Assembly (NCBI GenBank): GCA_934589145.1
Contig: CAKTNW010000030.1
Span: 1 to 24,412 of the forward strand
DNA length: 24,412 bases
Source: an uncultured Oscillospiraceae bacterium
GTDB taxonomy: Bacteria; Bacillota; Clostridia; Oscillospirales; Oscillospiraceae
Reading direction: 5' to 3'
A model generated the notes under the pieces. It was not told the origin of the DNA. It was given only the letters and a program-made list of their open reading frames with translations, and did no database searches. Both the position numbers and the translations under genes were made by a program. Positions 7,113-14,684 of this stretch are shown in pieces (positions within the stretch are counted from its first letter, which is position 1; the number at the start of each line of letters is the position of its first letter).

Positions 7113-7142
7113 AAAAAAGCGGCCCGTCAAGGCCGCTTTTTT
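7113..7142 (-). terminator. Intrinsic terminator after divIVA
   Basis: A 12-bp perfect stem (7113-7124 AAAAAAGCGGCC with 7131-7142) and a 6-nt loop; on the - strand the transcript ends in a run of six T, directly after the divIVA stop. Confidence 0.9.
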
Positions 7143-7149
7143 CTGCGTG

Positions 7150-7806
7150 TTATTCGCCGGCATAGTTGCGGCCGAACTTCAGCTCGTCCAGGCTCAGCTT
7201 GAAGTCGTTGGGGATGGCGGAGCCGGCGGGCACGTCCTTCACGGCGGGCGTCTCCGGTTCGGCGGCAGCGGTCTCCATGGCGTCCATATGCTGCATGATA
7301 TCCTGCTGAATGTCCGTCACAGGGCTGGCGGGCGCCTCCTCGGCGGACAGCTGCATCTCCGGCAGGGAGTTCAGGAACTCCTGCTGCTGGGCGCACAGCT
7401 CGCTGCCGTGGCGGACGAAGTCCACCAGGCTCTGCTTGGCCATCACCAGCTTGTCCTCGGCCTCCTGCTTGTCCTTTTCCAGCTGGGCCAGCTGGGCGGC
7501 GTGCTGCTCCCGGGCCTCCTTCAGCATGTTGTCCTTCTCCGTCTGGGCCTCCTGCACCAGCTTGGCGGCCATCTTCTGGGCCGTCAGCAGGGTGGAGCGC
7601 ATGGCGTCCTCAGTGGCGCGGTATTCCTCTACCTTTTCGGCCAGGATCTTCAGCTTGGCCTTCAGCGTCACGTTTTCCTTATATAGCGCCGTATAATCCT
7701 CGGTCAGCGCGTCCAGGAATTCATCCACGGCGCCCATGGCATAGCCGCTGCCAAAGCCGGAGGATTTGGGAAATACTTTTTCAGAAACTTCCTGCGGTGT
7801 CAACAT
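7150..7806 (-). CDS. divIVA: DivIVA-domain cell division protein
   Basis: The 218-residue protein starts MLTPQEVSEKVFPKSSGFGSGYAMGAVDEFLDAL, a typical DivIVA N-terminal domain. In this family that domain binds curved membrane at poles and septa. A long coiled coil follows (about residues 35-130, rich in K/E/A/L), then a linker low in hydrophobics and a short conserved-looking tail (LSLDELKFGRNYAGE). DivIVA recruits division-site and cell-wall proteins in Gram-positives. The ATG is preceded by GGAGGG. It follows sepF after 43 bases and is the last gene of the hlyD-yggS-sepF-divIVA group, matching the sepF-to-divIVA order of the Bacillus ylm cluster without the ylmG and ylmH genes in between. 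Confidence 0.93.
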   Translation of the reverse strand: MLTPQEVSEKVFPKSSGFGSGYAMGAVDEFLDALTEDYTALYKENVTLKAKLKILAEKVEEYRATEDAMRSTLLTAQKMAAKLVQEAQTEKDNMLKEAREQHAAQLAQLEKDKQEAEDKLVMAKQSLVDFVRHGSELCAQQQEFLNSLPEMQLSAEEAPASPVTDIQQDIMQHMDAMETAAAEPETPAVKDVPAGSAIPNDFKLSLDELKFGRNYAGE

Positions 7807-7820
7807 GGTATATCCCTCCG

Positions 7821-7844
7821 TTTATCTCATGCATTTATCTCATG
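7821..7844. repeat. Short tandem repeat between sepF and divIVA
   Basis: TTTATCTCATGC occurs twice, with a 13-base period, immediately upstream of the divIVA ribosome binding site. Confidence 0.7.
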
Positions 7845-7849
7845 CCTGC

Positions 7850-8308
7850 TTACAGATACAGGCCGTTGTTTTCCAGCTCGTCGATCAGGTCGCCCATGAT
7901 ATCCACGCTGTAAGGCGTGATGATATAGGTGTTGGCGGCCACCTTCTTGATCTTGCCGTCGCCGGCATAGGCCACGCCGGACAGGAAGTCGATCAGGCGG
8001 CGTGCCACGTCCTTGTTGGTGGACTCCAGATTCATCACCACCGTGCGCTTTTCCCGCAGATGGTCGGCGATCTCGCTGGCGTTCTCGAACCGCTCGGGCT
8101 TGACCAGCACCACCTTCAGCGCGGCGGTGGCGTGGATGTTCACCACCTTGTTGTGGCGATCCTCCGGCTGCTTGCGCTCCTCGCGGCGATCCTCAAAGAT
8201 ATTGCGGCTGTCGCTGCGCTCGGGCTGTTCCAGCTCTTCGTCCTCGTAATCGTAATCCTCGTCGTCATACGGGTGAATGATCTTCTTGATCTCGTCCATG
8301 AAACCCAT
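7850..8308 (-). CDS. sepF: Cell division protein SepF
   Basis: The start chosen is the ATG at 8308 (MGFMDEIKKI), preceded by GGGAGG; a longer frame to 8413 would run into yggS and lacks a site. The 152-residue product has the usual SepF build: a short amphipathic N-terminal membrane anchor (MGFMDEIKKIIHP), an acidic unstructured linker (YDDEDYDYEDEELEQPERSD), and a C-terminal globular domain (VVLVKPERFENASEIADHLREKRTVVMNL to the ITPYSVDI strand). SepF forms rings that tether FtsZ to the membrane and shape the septum. The gap from yggS is 25 bases, so they are co-transcribed. Confidence 0.94.
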   Translation of the reverse strand: MGFMDEIKKIIHPYDDEDYDYEDEELEQPERSDSRNIFEDRREERKQPEDRHNKVVNIHATAALKVVLVKPERFENASEIADHLREKRTVVMNLESTNKDVARRLIDFLSGVAYAGDGKIKKVAANTYIITPYSVDIMGDLIDELENNGLYL

Positions 8309-8333
8309 TGTGAAAGCCTCCCAGTCGTATATA

Positions 8334-9029
8334 TTATTTGTTGTAATTCCGCGCGCCGAAAATGGCCGAGCCCACACGCACCATATTGGCGCCGCAGCGG
8401 ACGGCATCGGCATAGTCGTCGCTCATGCCCATGGAGATATATTCCCATTTATTATCGTACATTTCTCGGCTTATGTCAACAAAAAGACGGTAAACTTTCT
8501 CAAAATATGGTATGTTGCCGCCTTTTTCCACCGCAACGGGTGGTATCGTCATCAGGCCCCGCACCCGGACATGGGTCAATTCCCTGGCGTAAGCCGCCGC
8601 CTGGGCCAGTTCCTCCGGGGCAAAGCCGGATTTTGCCTCCTCGCCGCCGATGTTGACCTCCAGCAGGATGTCCTGGGTCAGCTCCATTCTGGCGGCCACC
8701 TTTTCGATCTCGTCCAGCAGCTCACGGGAGCCCACCGACTGGATCAGCGCCGCCTTGCCCACCACCTGCTTCACCTTGTTGCGCTGCAGATGGCCGATGA
8801 AGTGCAGCGGCGCGCCGTCATAGGCGTTGTCCTTCAGCTTTTCCGTCATCTCCTGCACCCGGTTCTCGCCCAGGGCGTCGATCCCGGCGGCGATGGCCTC
8901 GCGGCAGCGGGCGGCGTCGTTCATCTTGCTGGCGCCCACCAGTGTGATGTCCTTTCCGGTGCGTCCCGTCTCACGGGCCGCCGCGTCGATCTCCTGCCGG
9001 ATGTGTGCGATATTTTCCGCAATAGACAT
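8334..9029 (-). CDS. yggS: YggS/PLPBP-family pyridoxal phosphate homeostasis protein
   Basis: The 231-residue protein matches the PLP-binding TIM-barrel family found in all domains of life. It has the PLP lysine K35 in GASKMN, the HFIGHLQRNK motif, an SVGSRELL segment, VNIGGEEAKSGF, and the closing SMGMSDDYADAVRCGANMVRVGSAIFG phosphate-binding region. These proteins bind PLP without catalysing a reaction and buffer free PLP. In Firmicutes the gene (ylmE) lies in the division cluster before sepF, as it does here. The start ATG has AAAGGGG upstream. A window gene (2574-3785) is itself PLP-dependent, but no link is implied. Confidence 0.95.
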   Translation of the reverse strand: MSIAENIAHIRQEIDAAARETGRTGKDITLVGASKMNDAARCREAIAAGIDALGENRVQEMTEKLKDNAYDGAPLHFIGHLQRNKVKQVVGKAALIQSVGSRELLDEIEKVAARMELTQDILLEVNIGGEEAKSGFAPEELAQAAAYARELTHVRVRGLMTIPPVAVEKGGNIPYFEKVYRLFVDISREMYDNKWEYISMGMSDDYADAVRCGANMVRVGSAIFGARNYNK

Positions 9030-9067
9030 GGAAGTTTATCCCCTTTCTGTATGATCAATGCTATGAT

Positions 9068-10285
9068 TTATCCGATTACCTTGCCGTCGTACAGCTCCGC
9101 CGAGGTGACGATCACCTGGTCGCCCTGGCGCAGCATGGTGGAGTCCTCCTCCGCCGCGGCGTCCTTTACCAGCATGTAGCCGTCGCCCTGATACACCACC
9201 TGCACGGGCTTGAACTTGGCCCGCACGCCCAGCACGCAGTACACGCCGGTGACGCCGTCCTCGTTGACCCGCAGCGCCGTGGAGGGCAGCCGCAGCCCCT
9301 CATAGGTGCGCAGCACCAGCGTGGCGGCCTGGTGCCGCATCAGGGTGGTCTGGGCGATGTATTTCTCGCTGCGCAGGATCAGCACCCGCTGGCCGTTCTC
9401 GCTGCGGGAGATGCTGTCGATGGTCATTTTCAGGTCGAAGTCCAGTCCCTTGGCGAACCGCATCGTCACCGTGGAGCGGCCGCTGAGCTGCTCGGCCTGG
9501 GCGTCGGTGATGACGGCGGCGTAGTACCAGGTGTCGCCGTAGATCAGCTTGCCCACGTTGGCGGCGCTGCTGTCGGCGGCCTTAACGCTGTTCAGCTTGC
9601 TGGCCGTCACGTCGTCCTTCAGGAACTCCGGCGTCAGCACCGTCTCATAGCCGTCGCAGGCGGCGGAGTAGATGCCGGACTCCGGCGCGGTGATGGCCGT
9701 GCCGTTCAGCGACTGCTCCAGCTCCCGGATGGACTGCTCCGTGGCCTTGATGTCGGCCTCGATCTCCTCCTGGGTGCCGGTGGTGTAGTCCCGCTTCAGC
9801 ACGGCGCTCTTCAGGGCGGACAGCTCCTCGTCGGCGCTGCTGTAATCCCCTCCGGCGATGGATTGCCGCAGGGTCAGGATACCGCCGGTGATGGTGGAAT
9901 CCAGCTTCAGCGCCGCGTCCGGGTCAAGATAAGACACCAGCGAGAAGGACAGCTGCTCCAGCTTCAGGTTCAATGCCTCCAGCTGCTCCACACGGGTCAG
10001 CGCGGCGCTGTCGGGATAGGCCATGGCCAGCGTCTGGCCCTTGCCCACACGCTCGCCCTCGGACAGGGCATGGCCCAGCGTCCCGGCGTCGGAGTGGAAG
10101 GTCTCCTCGCTGCGCACCAGATAGCCGTTCAGCTCCACGGTGATCTCCTCTGTGGAGGCATAGACCAGGGTGGTGTTGATGGGGTCGGAGAAATAGCGGT
10201 ACGCCTGCACGGCGAAGTAGACCACCACCGCCGCCAGAATGACCGCCGATAGGATCTTGAAGATGGGTGTGGAAGACGATTTCAT
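9068..10285 (-). CDS. HlyD-like membrane-fusion/adaptor protein
   Basis: The ATG at 10285 (MKSSSTPIFKIL) is preceded by AAGGAGCGGGAT; an open frame extends to 10348 through a GT-rich tandem repeat and is rejected. The 405-residue protein has one N-terminal membrane helix (about residues 8-26), then a lipoyl-like half-motif (ELNGYLVRSEETF ... GTLGHALSEGERVGKGQTL). A helical hairpin with coiled-coil character follows (about 95-200), then the second half-motif (NGTAITAPESGIYSAACDGYE) and beta-barrel segments. This is the order of HlyD-type adaptors. No ABC transporter gene is adjacent. It heads the yggS-sepF-divIVA group (38-base gap to yggS), a place where Firmicutes often carry a related unassigned gene, so an envelope or division role is possible but unproven. 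Confidence 0.82.
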   Translation of the reverse strand: MKSSSTPIFKILSAVILAAVVVYFAVQAYRYFSDPINTTLVYASTEEITVELNGYLVRSEETFHSDAGTLGHALSEGERVGKGQTLAMAYPDSAALTRVEQLEALNLKLEQLSFSLVSYLDPDAALKLDSTITGGILTLRQSIAGGDYSSADEELSALKSAVLKRDYTTGTQEEIEADIKATEQSIRELEQSLNGTAITAPESGIYSAACDGYETVLTPEFLKDDVTASKLNSVKAADSSAANVGKLIYGDTWYYAAVITDAQAEQLSGRSTVTMRFAKGLDFDLKMTIDSISRSENGQRVLILRSEKYIAQTTLMRHQAATLVLRTYEGLRLPSTALRVNEDGVTGVYCVLGVRAKFKPVQVVYQGDGYMLVKDAAAEEDSTMLRQGDQVIVTSAELYDGKVIG

Positions 10286-10295
10286 ATCCCGCTCC

Positions 10296-10331
10296 TTGTG
10301 TGTCTGTGCGTGTTTGTGTGTCTGTGCGTGT
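10296..10331. repeat. Two tandem copies of an 18-bp GT-rich unit
   Basis: TTGTGTGTCTGTGCGTGT occurs exactly twice in a row, starting 10 bases upstream of the hlyD-like start codon. On the coding strand this is a purine/pyrimidine-alternating CA-rich leader. Confidence 0.9.
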
Positions 10332-10333
10332 GA

Positions 10334-10567
10334 GGGGGGCGACCGCAAGGGTCGCCCCTACGGGCGTTTTGCGGATTCCCTTGTAGGGGCGGCCCTTGCG
10401 GCCGCCCGCTGGAAATGCACCGGGTCATCGTGCGGCGGGGTGAGGTCACCCCGCCCTACGGAGGGCTATCGGTGGTCGCTTCGTAGGGGCGGATGCCTAC
10501 ATCCGCCCGCACGGTTTACGACAGCGGCTTCGATATACGGCGGGGCGATGTGGGCATCGCCCCCTAC
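10334..10567. repeat. BIME-like cluster of five alternating GTAGGGGCG hairpins
   Basis: This is the gene-free hfq-hlyD spacer (10286-10591). Five hairpins share a GTAG(G)GGCG edge. They are A 10336-10361 (-), B 10383-10408 (+), C 10434-10459 (-), D 10483-10508 (+) and E 10542-10567 (-). Orientation alternates strictly with a period near 50 bases. Each stem is 8-10 bp, perfect, with a different inner sequence, so the outer edge is conserved and the inner arms covary. Facing pairs A-B and C-D have CTAC and GTAG separated by 21 and 23 bases. No promoter stands out for hlyD here. Confidence 0.8.
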
Positions 10568-10591
10568 AAAAGATGGGGGAAGATTCCCTGC

Positions 10592-10828
10592 TTATTCGTC
10601 AGCCTCCGCCTCCTGAAAGCTCACCGCTTTCGCCGGGGCAATGGTGGAGATGGCGTGCTTGTAGATCACCTGCTGACGGCCCTCGCTGTCCAGGATCACC
10701 ACAAAGCAGTCAAACCCCGTGATGGTGCCCCGCAGCTGGAAGCCGTTCACCAGAAACATGGTGACGGGGATCTTCTGCTTCCGGGCCTGGGTCAAAAAGA
10801 TCTCCTGTAAATTGTTTGTCTTCTGCAT
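10592..10828 (-). CDS. hfq: RNA chaperone Hfq
   Basis: The 78-residue protein has the full Hfq Sm fold. It starts [29 protein letters not shown], continues through the Sm1 motif ([16 protein letters not shown]) and the Sm2 motif YKHAIS. The acidic tail (SFQEAEADE) is short, as in other Firmicute Hfq proteins. It forms a hexamer that binds U-rich sRNA ends and A-rich mRNA. AGGAGG precedes the ATG. It follows miaA after a 63-base gap, the miaA-hfq order seen in many bacteria. Confidence 0.97.
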   Translation of the reverse strand: MQKTNNLQEIFLTQARKQKIPVTMFLVNGFQLRGTITGFDCFVVILDSEGRQQVIYKHAISTIAPAKAVSFQEAEADE

Positions 10829-10891
10829 AGCGTCCTCCTATGTATCTTTTTTGTACGGACGCTATCTCTATGGGACAACCTCCGCCGTGAT

Positions 10892-11833
10892 TCAGCATAA
10901 ACCACGGCTATGGAGATATTCTGTCGCTTTTTGCAGACCTGCCGGGAAATCCGGCTGCCGCTGCCAGCGCACCCAGAAAATGTCCGGGTTCCGCCGCAGC
11001 CACGTCAACTGCCGCTTGGCGTACTGCCGGGAGCGGAGCTTCACCTCGGCGATGGCCTCCTCCGTGGTGGCCGTACCCTCGGCCACCGCAAGGAACTGCT
11101 TATAGCCGATGGCCTGTAAGGCCGTGGCGTCACGGGGCAGGCCGCCGGACAGCAGGGCTTCCACCTCCGCCAGCAGTCCCTGCGCCACCATGGCGTCCAC
11201 CCGGCGGTCGATGCGGTCGCGGAGATCCTGCCGGTCCTCAAAATCCAGACCGATATAGAGGGCTTCGTATTTTGGGGCCCGCTGCCGCTCCAGTCGGTCG
11301 TGCTCGGTGATGGTCTGGCCGGTCTCCTGCCATACCTCCAGCGCACGGATGATCCGCTTTTCATCCCGCAGGTGCAGCTTTTCCGCCGCTGTGGGGTCGA
11401 TCTTCCGCAGCTCCTCCAGCAGCGCTTCGATGCCCTCCGTCTGGGCGCGGTGCTGCAATGCCTGCCGTATTTCCGTGCCCTGGGCTCCGGCGGCGAAGTC
11501 CGTCCCCCGGATCAGGGCGTCCAGATATAGGCCTGTGCCGCCCACCAGCACCGGCAGCCTGCCGCGGTTCAGGATATCCTGCACGCATGCGTCAGCCGCC
11601 TGTACATACCGGGCCACCGACCAGCTCTCCGCCGGGTCGGCCACGGCCACCATGTGGTGGGGGATGCCCTCCATCTCCTCGGTCGTGGGCGCGGCGGTGC
11701 CCACCGCCATGCCGCGGTAGATCTGCATGGAGTCCACGCTGACCACCTCGCCGTGGAAGCGTTTGGCCAGCGCCACGCCCATTTTCGTTTTTCCGGTGGC
11801 GGTGGGGCCCACCACACAAAGCACTGTGGCCAT
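10892..11833 (-). CDS. miaA: tRNA dimethylallyltransferase MiaA
   Basis: The start is the ATG at 11833, 7 bases after AAGGAGT; an open frame reaching 11947 passes into the repeat element and is rejected. The 313-residue enzyme attaches a dimethylallyl group to N6 of A37 in tRNAs that read U-starting codons. Visible parts are the P-loop GPTATGKT (9-16), DSMQIYRGM, PHHMV, the GGTGLYLDAL segment, and the C-terminal SRQYAKRQLTWLRR region. MiaB, which modifies the product further, is encoded upstream in this window. mutL is the gene before it but a MITE-like element fills the 294-base gap, so the ancestral mutL-miaA coupling has been interrupted. Confidence 0.97.
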   Translation of the reverse strand: MATVLCVVGPTATGKTKMGVALAKRFHGEVVSVDSMQIYRGMAVGTAAPTTEEMEGIPHHMVAVADPAESWSVARYVQAADACVQDILNRGRLPVLVGGTGLYLDALIRGTDFAAGAQGTEIRQALQHRAQTEGIEALLEELRKIDPTAAEKLHLRDEKRIIRALEVWQETGQTITEHDRLERQRAPKYEALYIGLDFEDRQDLRDRIDRRVDAMVAQGLLAEVEALLSGGLPRDATALQAIGYKQFLAVAEGTATTEEAIAEVKLRSRQYAKRQLTWLRRNPDIFWVRWQRQPDFPAGLQKATEYLHSRGLC

Positions 11834-11849
11834 TGCTGTTACTCCTTGA

Positions 11850-12127
11850 TACCATCGATTGACAAGGGCAAACACACCTGACAGCGTGTCTTTCCGGCGC
11901 TTTTTGCCCTTTTCACCTTGGCGGGCGTCAGCCCGCCTGCGTCTCAAAAACCAAAAATCACTCGAAAATCCATCGCTGGCAGGTGCCTCGCAGTTTTGTC
12001 GGAACAGAAATGCGCCCAGACAAGAAAAGGCCCGCAGAGAATACTTGCCGTATTGTCAAGGGGCTTGACGCAGTATGGGCGCATTTCTGCCCGTCAAAAC
12101 CGCGTCTGCCCTTGTCATTCGATGGTA
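11850..12127. mobile_element. MITE-like element between mutL and miaA
   Basis: The ends are 21-bp inverted repeats (11850-11870 and 12107-12127) that differ at one base. Both begin and end in TA, as expected for TA target duplication by IS630/Tc1-mariner-type transposases. The 278-bp interior has no gene. It contains a GGCGGGC-gtca-GCCCGCC hairpin (11920-11937), a 14-bp perfect inverted repeat (12005-12018 with 12076-12089, CAGAAATGCGCCCA) and a GTCAAG-ggg-CTTGAC hairpin (12055-12069). It fills the gap exactly: the right end touches the mutL stop codon and the left end reaches the miaA ribosome binding site. Confidence 0.7.
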
Positions 12128-14098
12128 CTATGCGCGTTTGAACATCTTCTCGATGTCGTATTTGCTCAGTTTATACTTCACCGGACGGCCATGGGGGCAG
12201 TAGAGAATTTCGCCCGACTGCACCTTTTCCACCAGGGCCGCCAGTTCAGTGACGTCGGTGGTCATGCCGGCCTTGATGGCACTCTTGCAGGCCATGGTGT
12301 GCAGCAGCTCGTCCCGTGCGCCCTCCGGGTCGGCACGGCCTAGGGCCAGCTTCTGGGCCAGCTCCTCCAGCGTCACGGCGGCGTCCGCCGCCAGAATGTC
12401 CGCCGGCACCTCGCGGATCAGCACCGTGCCGCCGCCGAAGTCCTCGCACACGAAGCCGAACTCCTGCAAAAGGGACAGGTTGTCCAGGGCGGCGGCGTAG
12501 GCCTCCGCCTCCAGCTCCACGGTGACGGGCGTCAGCAGCGGCTGGGCCATCAGGGGCTGGCGGCTGGCCTTCAGGGCATCGAACCGCAGCCGCTCGTGGG
12601 CGGCGTGCTTGTCGATGAGCCACACGTTGTCGCGGTCATCCTCGCAGATGATGTAGGTTTTCAGCACCTCGCCCACCATGCGCCACGGGGCCTCCTTCAC
12701 CGGCTCCATGGTCTGCTGCTCCGGCTCCTGGGGCAGGGGGATGGCCTCCTGCACCGGCGCCGCCGGGGGCGCTTCCGGAAGCTTTTCCGTCTTTTCGGGC
12801 GGGGTGATCTCATAGGTGCGGCCCGTCAGGGGCGAGGCCGTCACGATGGGCTGCTCCGGCTGGGCCGCCACGTCCCGGACATAGACCGTCTCGGTGCTGT
12901 GGGGCCGCTGGGCCATGGCGGGAACGCTGTCCGCCGCCTTGGTGGGCGCGCTGTCCCGGATGACGTTTTTCGTGGCCGGGGCGGCGGGATGGGAGACGAA
13001 GCTGCCCAGGGGCTTTTTCTCCTCCACAGGAGCGGCGGCCTTGGCCTTGAACTCCTGGGCGGTCATTTTCTGGAAAAATTCCGGTGCATTACCGGGCTTT
13101 TTGGGTGCTTTCTCCGCATTTAACGCATCCAGAATGGTGTAATACACCGCATCGAACACGGTCTTGTCGGACACGAACTTCACCACCGTCTTGGCGGGGT
13201 GGACGTTCACGTCCACCATGTCCGCGGGCAGCCGCACATGCAGCACGCAGCCGGGGAACCGGCCCTTGAGAAGCTGGTTTTTATAGGCCTCCTCCAGCGC
13301 CGCTGTCAGAAGCTGGGACTTGACGAACCGGTCGTTGACGAAGAACACCTGCTTGCCCCGGCTGCCGTGGCCGTTGAGGGGCTTGGTGACGAAGCCCTCC
13401 ACCTTCACGTCGCCGCCGCTGCCGGAGATGGGCAGCAGGCCCAGGGCGAAGTCCCGCCCCATGGCGGCGTAAACGGCGGAGAGAAGCTGCCCGTCGCCGG
13501 GGGTGTGCAGCACCTCCTGCCCGTCGCGGATCAGCTTGAAGGACACGTCGGGATGGCTCAGGGCCAGATGCTGCACCACGCCGGACACGGCGGTGCCCTC
13601 GGCGCTGTCCTTCTTCATGAACTTCATCCGGGCGGGGGTGTTGTAAAACAGGTCGCGGACGCAGATGGTGGTGCCCTCCGGGCAGCCGGTAGGCTCCGTC
13701 TGGCCGGGGATGCCGCCCTCCAGATGGAGCGCCGCGCCCATGTCCTCGCCTGCGGAGCGGGAGAAGATATCCACCCGGGATACGGCGGCGATGGCGGCCA
13801 GCGCCTCGCCCCGGAAGCCCAGCGTGCCGATGGCCGCTAGGTCGGCGGCGGAGCGGAGCTTGCTGGTGGCGTGGCGCAGGAAGGCGGTGGGAAGCTGCTC
13901 CACCGGGATGCCGCAGCCATTGTCGGTGATGCGGATATAGGTCAAGCCGCCGCGCTCGATCTCCGCCACGATGGCGGACGCGCCCGCGTCGATGGCGTTC
14001 TCCAGCAGCTCCTTCATGACGCTGGCGGGACGCTCCACCACCTCACCGGCGGCGATAAGATCCGCCACATGGGGCGGCAAACATTGGATCTGCGGCAT
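12128..14098 (-). CDS. mutL: DNA mismatch repair protein MutL
   Basis: The 656-residue protein has the GHKL ATPase domain with E30 and N34 in KELLENAIDAGA, D59 in DNGCGI and the GFRGEAL loop (94-100). A proline/glutamate-rich linker (about 340-470) leads to a C-terminal dimerisation/endonuclease domain. The endonuclease motif is present as DKHAAHERLRFD (D496, H498, E502), with the last usual glutamate replaced by D507. ACKSAIKAG and CPHGRP near the end complete the metal site. It is therefore the nicking type found in bacteria without MutH. AAGGAGG precedes the ATG. mutS lies upstream with a small unrelated gene between. Confidence 0.96.
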   Translation of the reverse strand: MPQIQCLPPHVADLIAAGEVVERPASVMKELLENAIDAGASAIVAEIERGGLTYIRITDNGCGIPVEQLPTAFLRHATSKLRSAADLAAIGTLGFRGEALAAIAAVSRVDIFSRSAGEDMGAALHLEGGIPGQTEPTGCPEGTTICVRDLFYNTPARMKFMKKDSAEGTAVSGVVQHLALSHPDVSFKLIRDGQEVLHTPGDGQLLSAVYAAMGRDFALGLLPISGSGGDVKVEGFVTKPLNGHGSRGKQVFFVNDRFVKSQLLTAALEEAYKNQLLKGRFPGCVLHVRLPADMVDVNVHPAKTVVKFVSDKTVFDAVYYTILDALNAEKAPKKPGNAPEFFQKMTAQEFKAKAAAPVEEKKPLGSFVSHPAAPATKNVIRDSAPTKAADSVPAMAQRPHSTETVYVRDVAAQPEQPIVTASPLTGRTYEITPPEKTEKLPEAPPAAPVQEAIPLPQEPEQQTMEPVKEAPWRMVGEVLKTYIICEDDRDNVWLIDKHAAHERLRFDALKASRQPLMAQPLLTPVTVELEAEAYAAALDNLSLLQEFGFVCEDFGGGTVLIREVPADILAADAAVTLEELAQKLALGRADPEGARDELLHTMACKSAIKAGMTTDVTELAALVEKVQSGEILYCPHGRPVKYKLSKYDIEKMFKRA

Positions 14099-14128
14099 GG
14101 TTCCTCCTTGTTGGGTGTCAATGGGTCG

Positions 14129-14578
14129 TTACGCGTCGGCGAAAAGGCAGTACGGCCTTTCCTGCGCGTCTGTCTCGTGGGTCAGAGCAATGCTCCATGA
14201 ATAGGTATCGTCAAAGATGTAGATATCCTCAGGCAGGTCGGCCATGCGGGCAAGCAGCTCGTCCGGCGTTACCCGCAGCACGGCCTCCTTGGGATATTTC
14301 CAGTAGTCGGGAATCAGTATTCTGTCCTTTGAATGAATGTCCCAGAACACATAACAGGCACCCGCCGCGCCGGACAGATAGGCAAGGCACGTTTCTCTGG
14401 ACATCGGGCGCGGTTTTCGAAAGCAGTCCCACAGGTAGCCAAAGTAGCACATGCCGTCGCTGCACAGCGTGCGGTGCTGGATCTCGTTGATGTAGTACGC
14501 TGCCGTGGTATCGACAAAGCGGCGGATGTACGCTCCTCTGATCCGGGCAGCGGCTTCTCCGGTCAATATTTCCATCAT
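14129..14578 (-). CDS. Hypothetical protein between mutS and mutL
   Basis: This reading frame of about 149 residues starts at one of two adjacent ATGs (14578 or 14575). No Shine-Dalgarno sequence is visible; the upstream bases are TATTATTATC, and the frame stays open back to 14620 inside a hairpin repeat. The protein has several aromatic and cysteine residues and ends in a PEDIYIFDDTYSWSIALTHE segment followed by RPYCLFADA. That tail recalls small cytoplasmic DUF4275-type proteins of unknown role, but the match is from memory and weak. It breaks the usual mutS-mutL adjacency, is flanked upstream by two repeat hairpins (14605-14680), and is 30 bases from mutL. It may be a recent arrival. Confidence 0.6.
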   Translation of the reverse strand: MMEILTGEAAARIRGAYIRRFVDTTAAYYINEIQHRTLCSDGMCYFGYLWDCFRKPRPMSRETCLAYLSGAAGACYVFWDIHSKDRILIPDYWKYPKEAVLRVTPDELLARMADLPEDIYIFDDTYSWSIALTHETDAQERPYCLFADA

Positions 14579-14604
14579 GATAATAATACGGTGGTCGGGG
14601 CGGC

Positions 14605-14680
14605 GGGCCGATGTGGGCATCGGCCCCTACGCACGGGTGTCAATAGAATTTCCGTAGGGCGGCATGACCACATGCCGCCG
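14605..14680. repeat. Facing pair of GTAGGGCG-edge hairpins
   Basis: Hairpin F (14605-14630, -) and hairpin G (14654-14680, +) repeat the architecture of the 10334-10567 cluster: perfect 9-bp stems, CTAC and GTAG edges facing each other across 23 bases. G ends 5 bases before the mutS stop codon. Confidence 0.75.
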
Positions 14681-14684
14681 CAGC

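Noticed and set aside
7100..7132. TTGACG inside the divIVA terminator (- strand) as a -35 box for the HAD gene
   Set aside because: No acceptable -10 box at 16-18 bases; the match looks like chance within the stem-loop.
10334..10567. CRISPR-like array (regular spacing near 50 bases)
   Set aside because: Units alternate in orientation and have different stem sequences, so they are not direct repeats; no cas genes are present.
11834..11947. N-terminal extension of miaA into the spacer
   Set aside because: It crosses the MITE terminal repeat; the ATG at 11833 has a well-placed AAGGAGT and gives the usual MiaA length and P-loop position.
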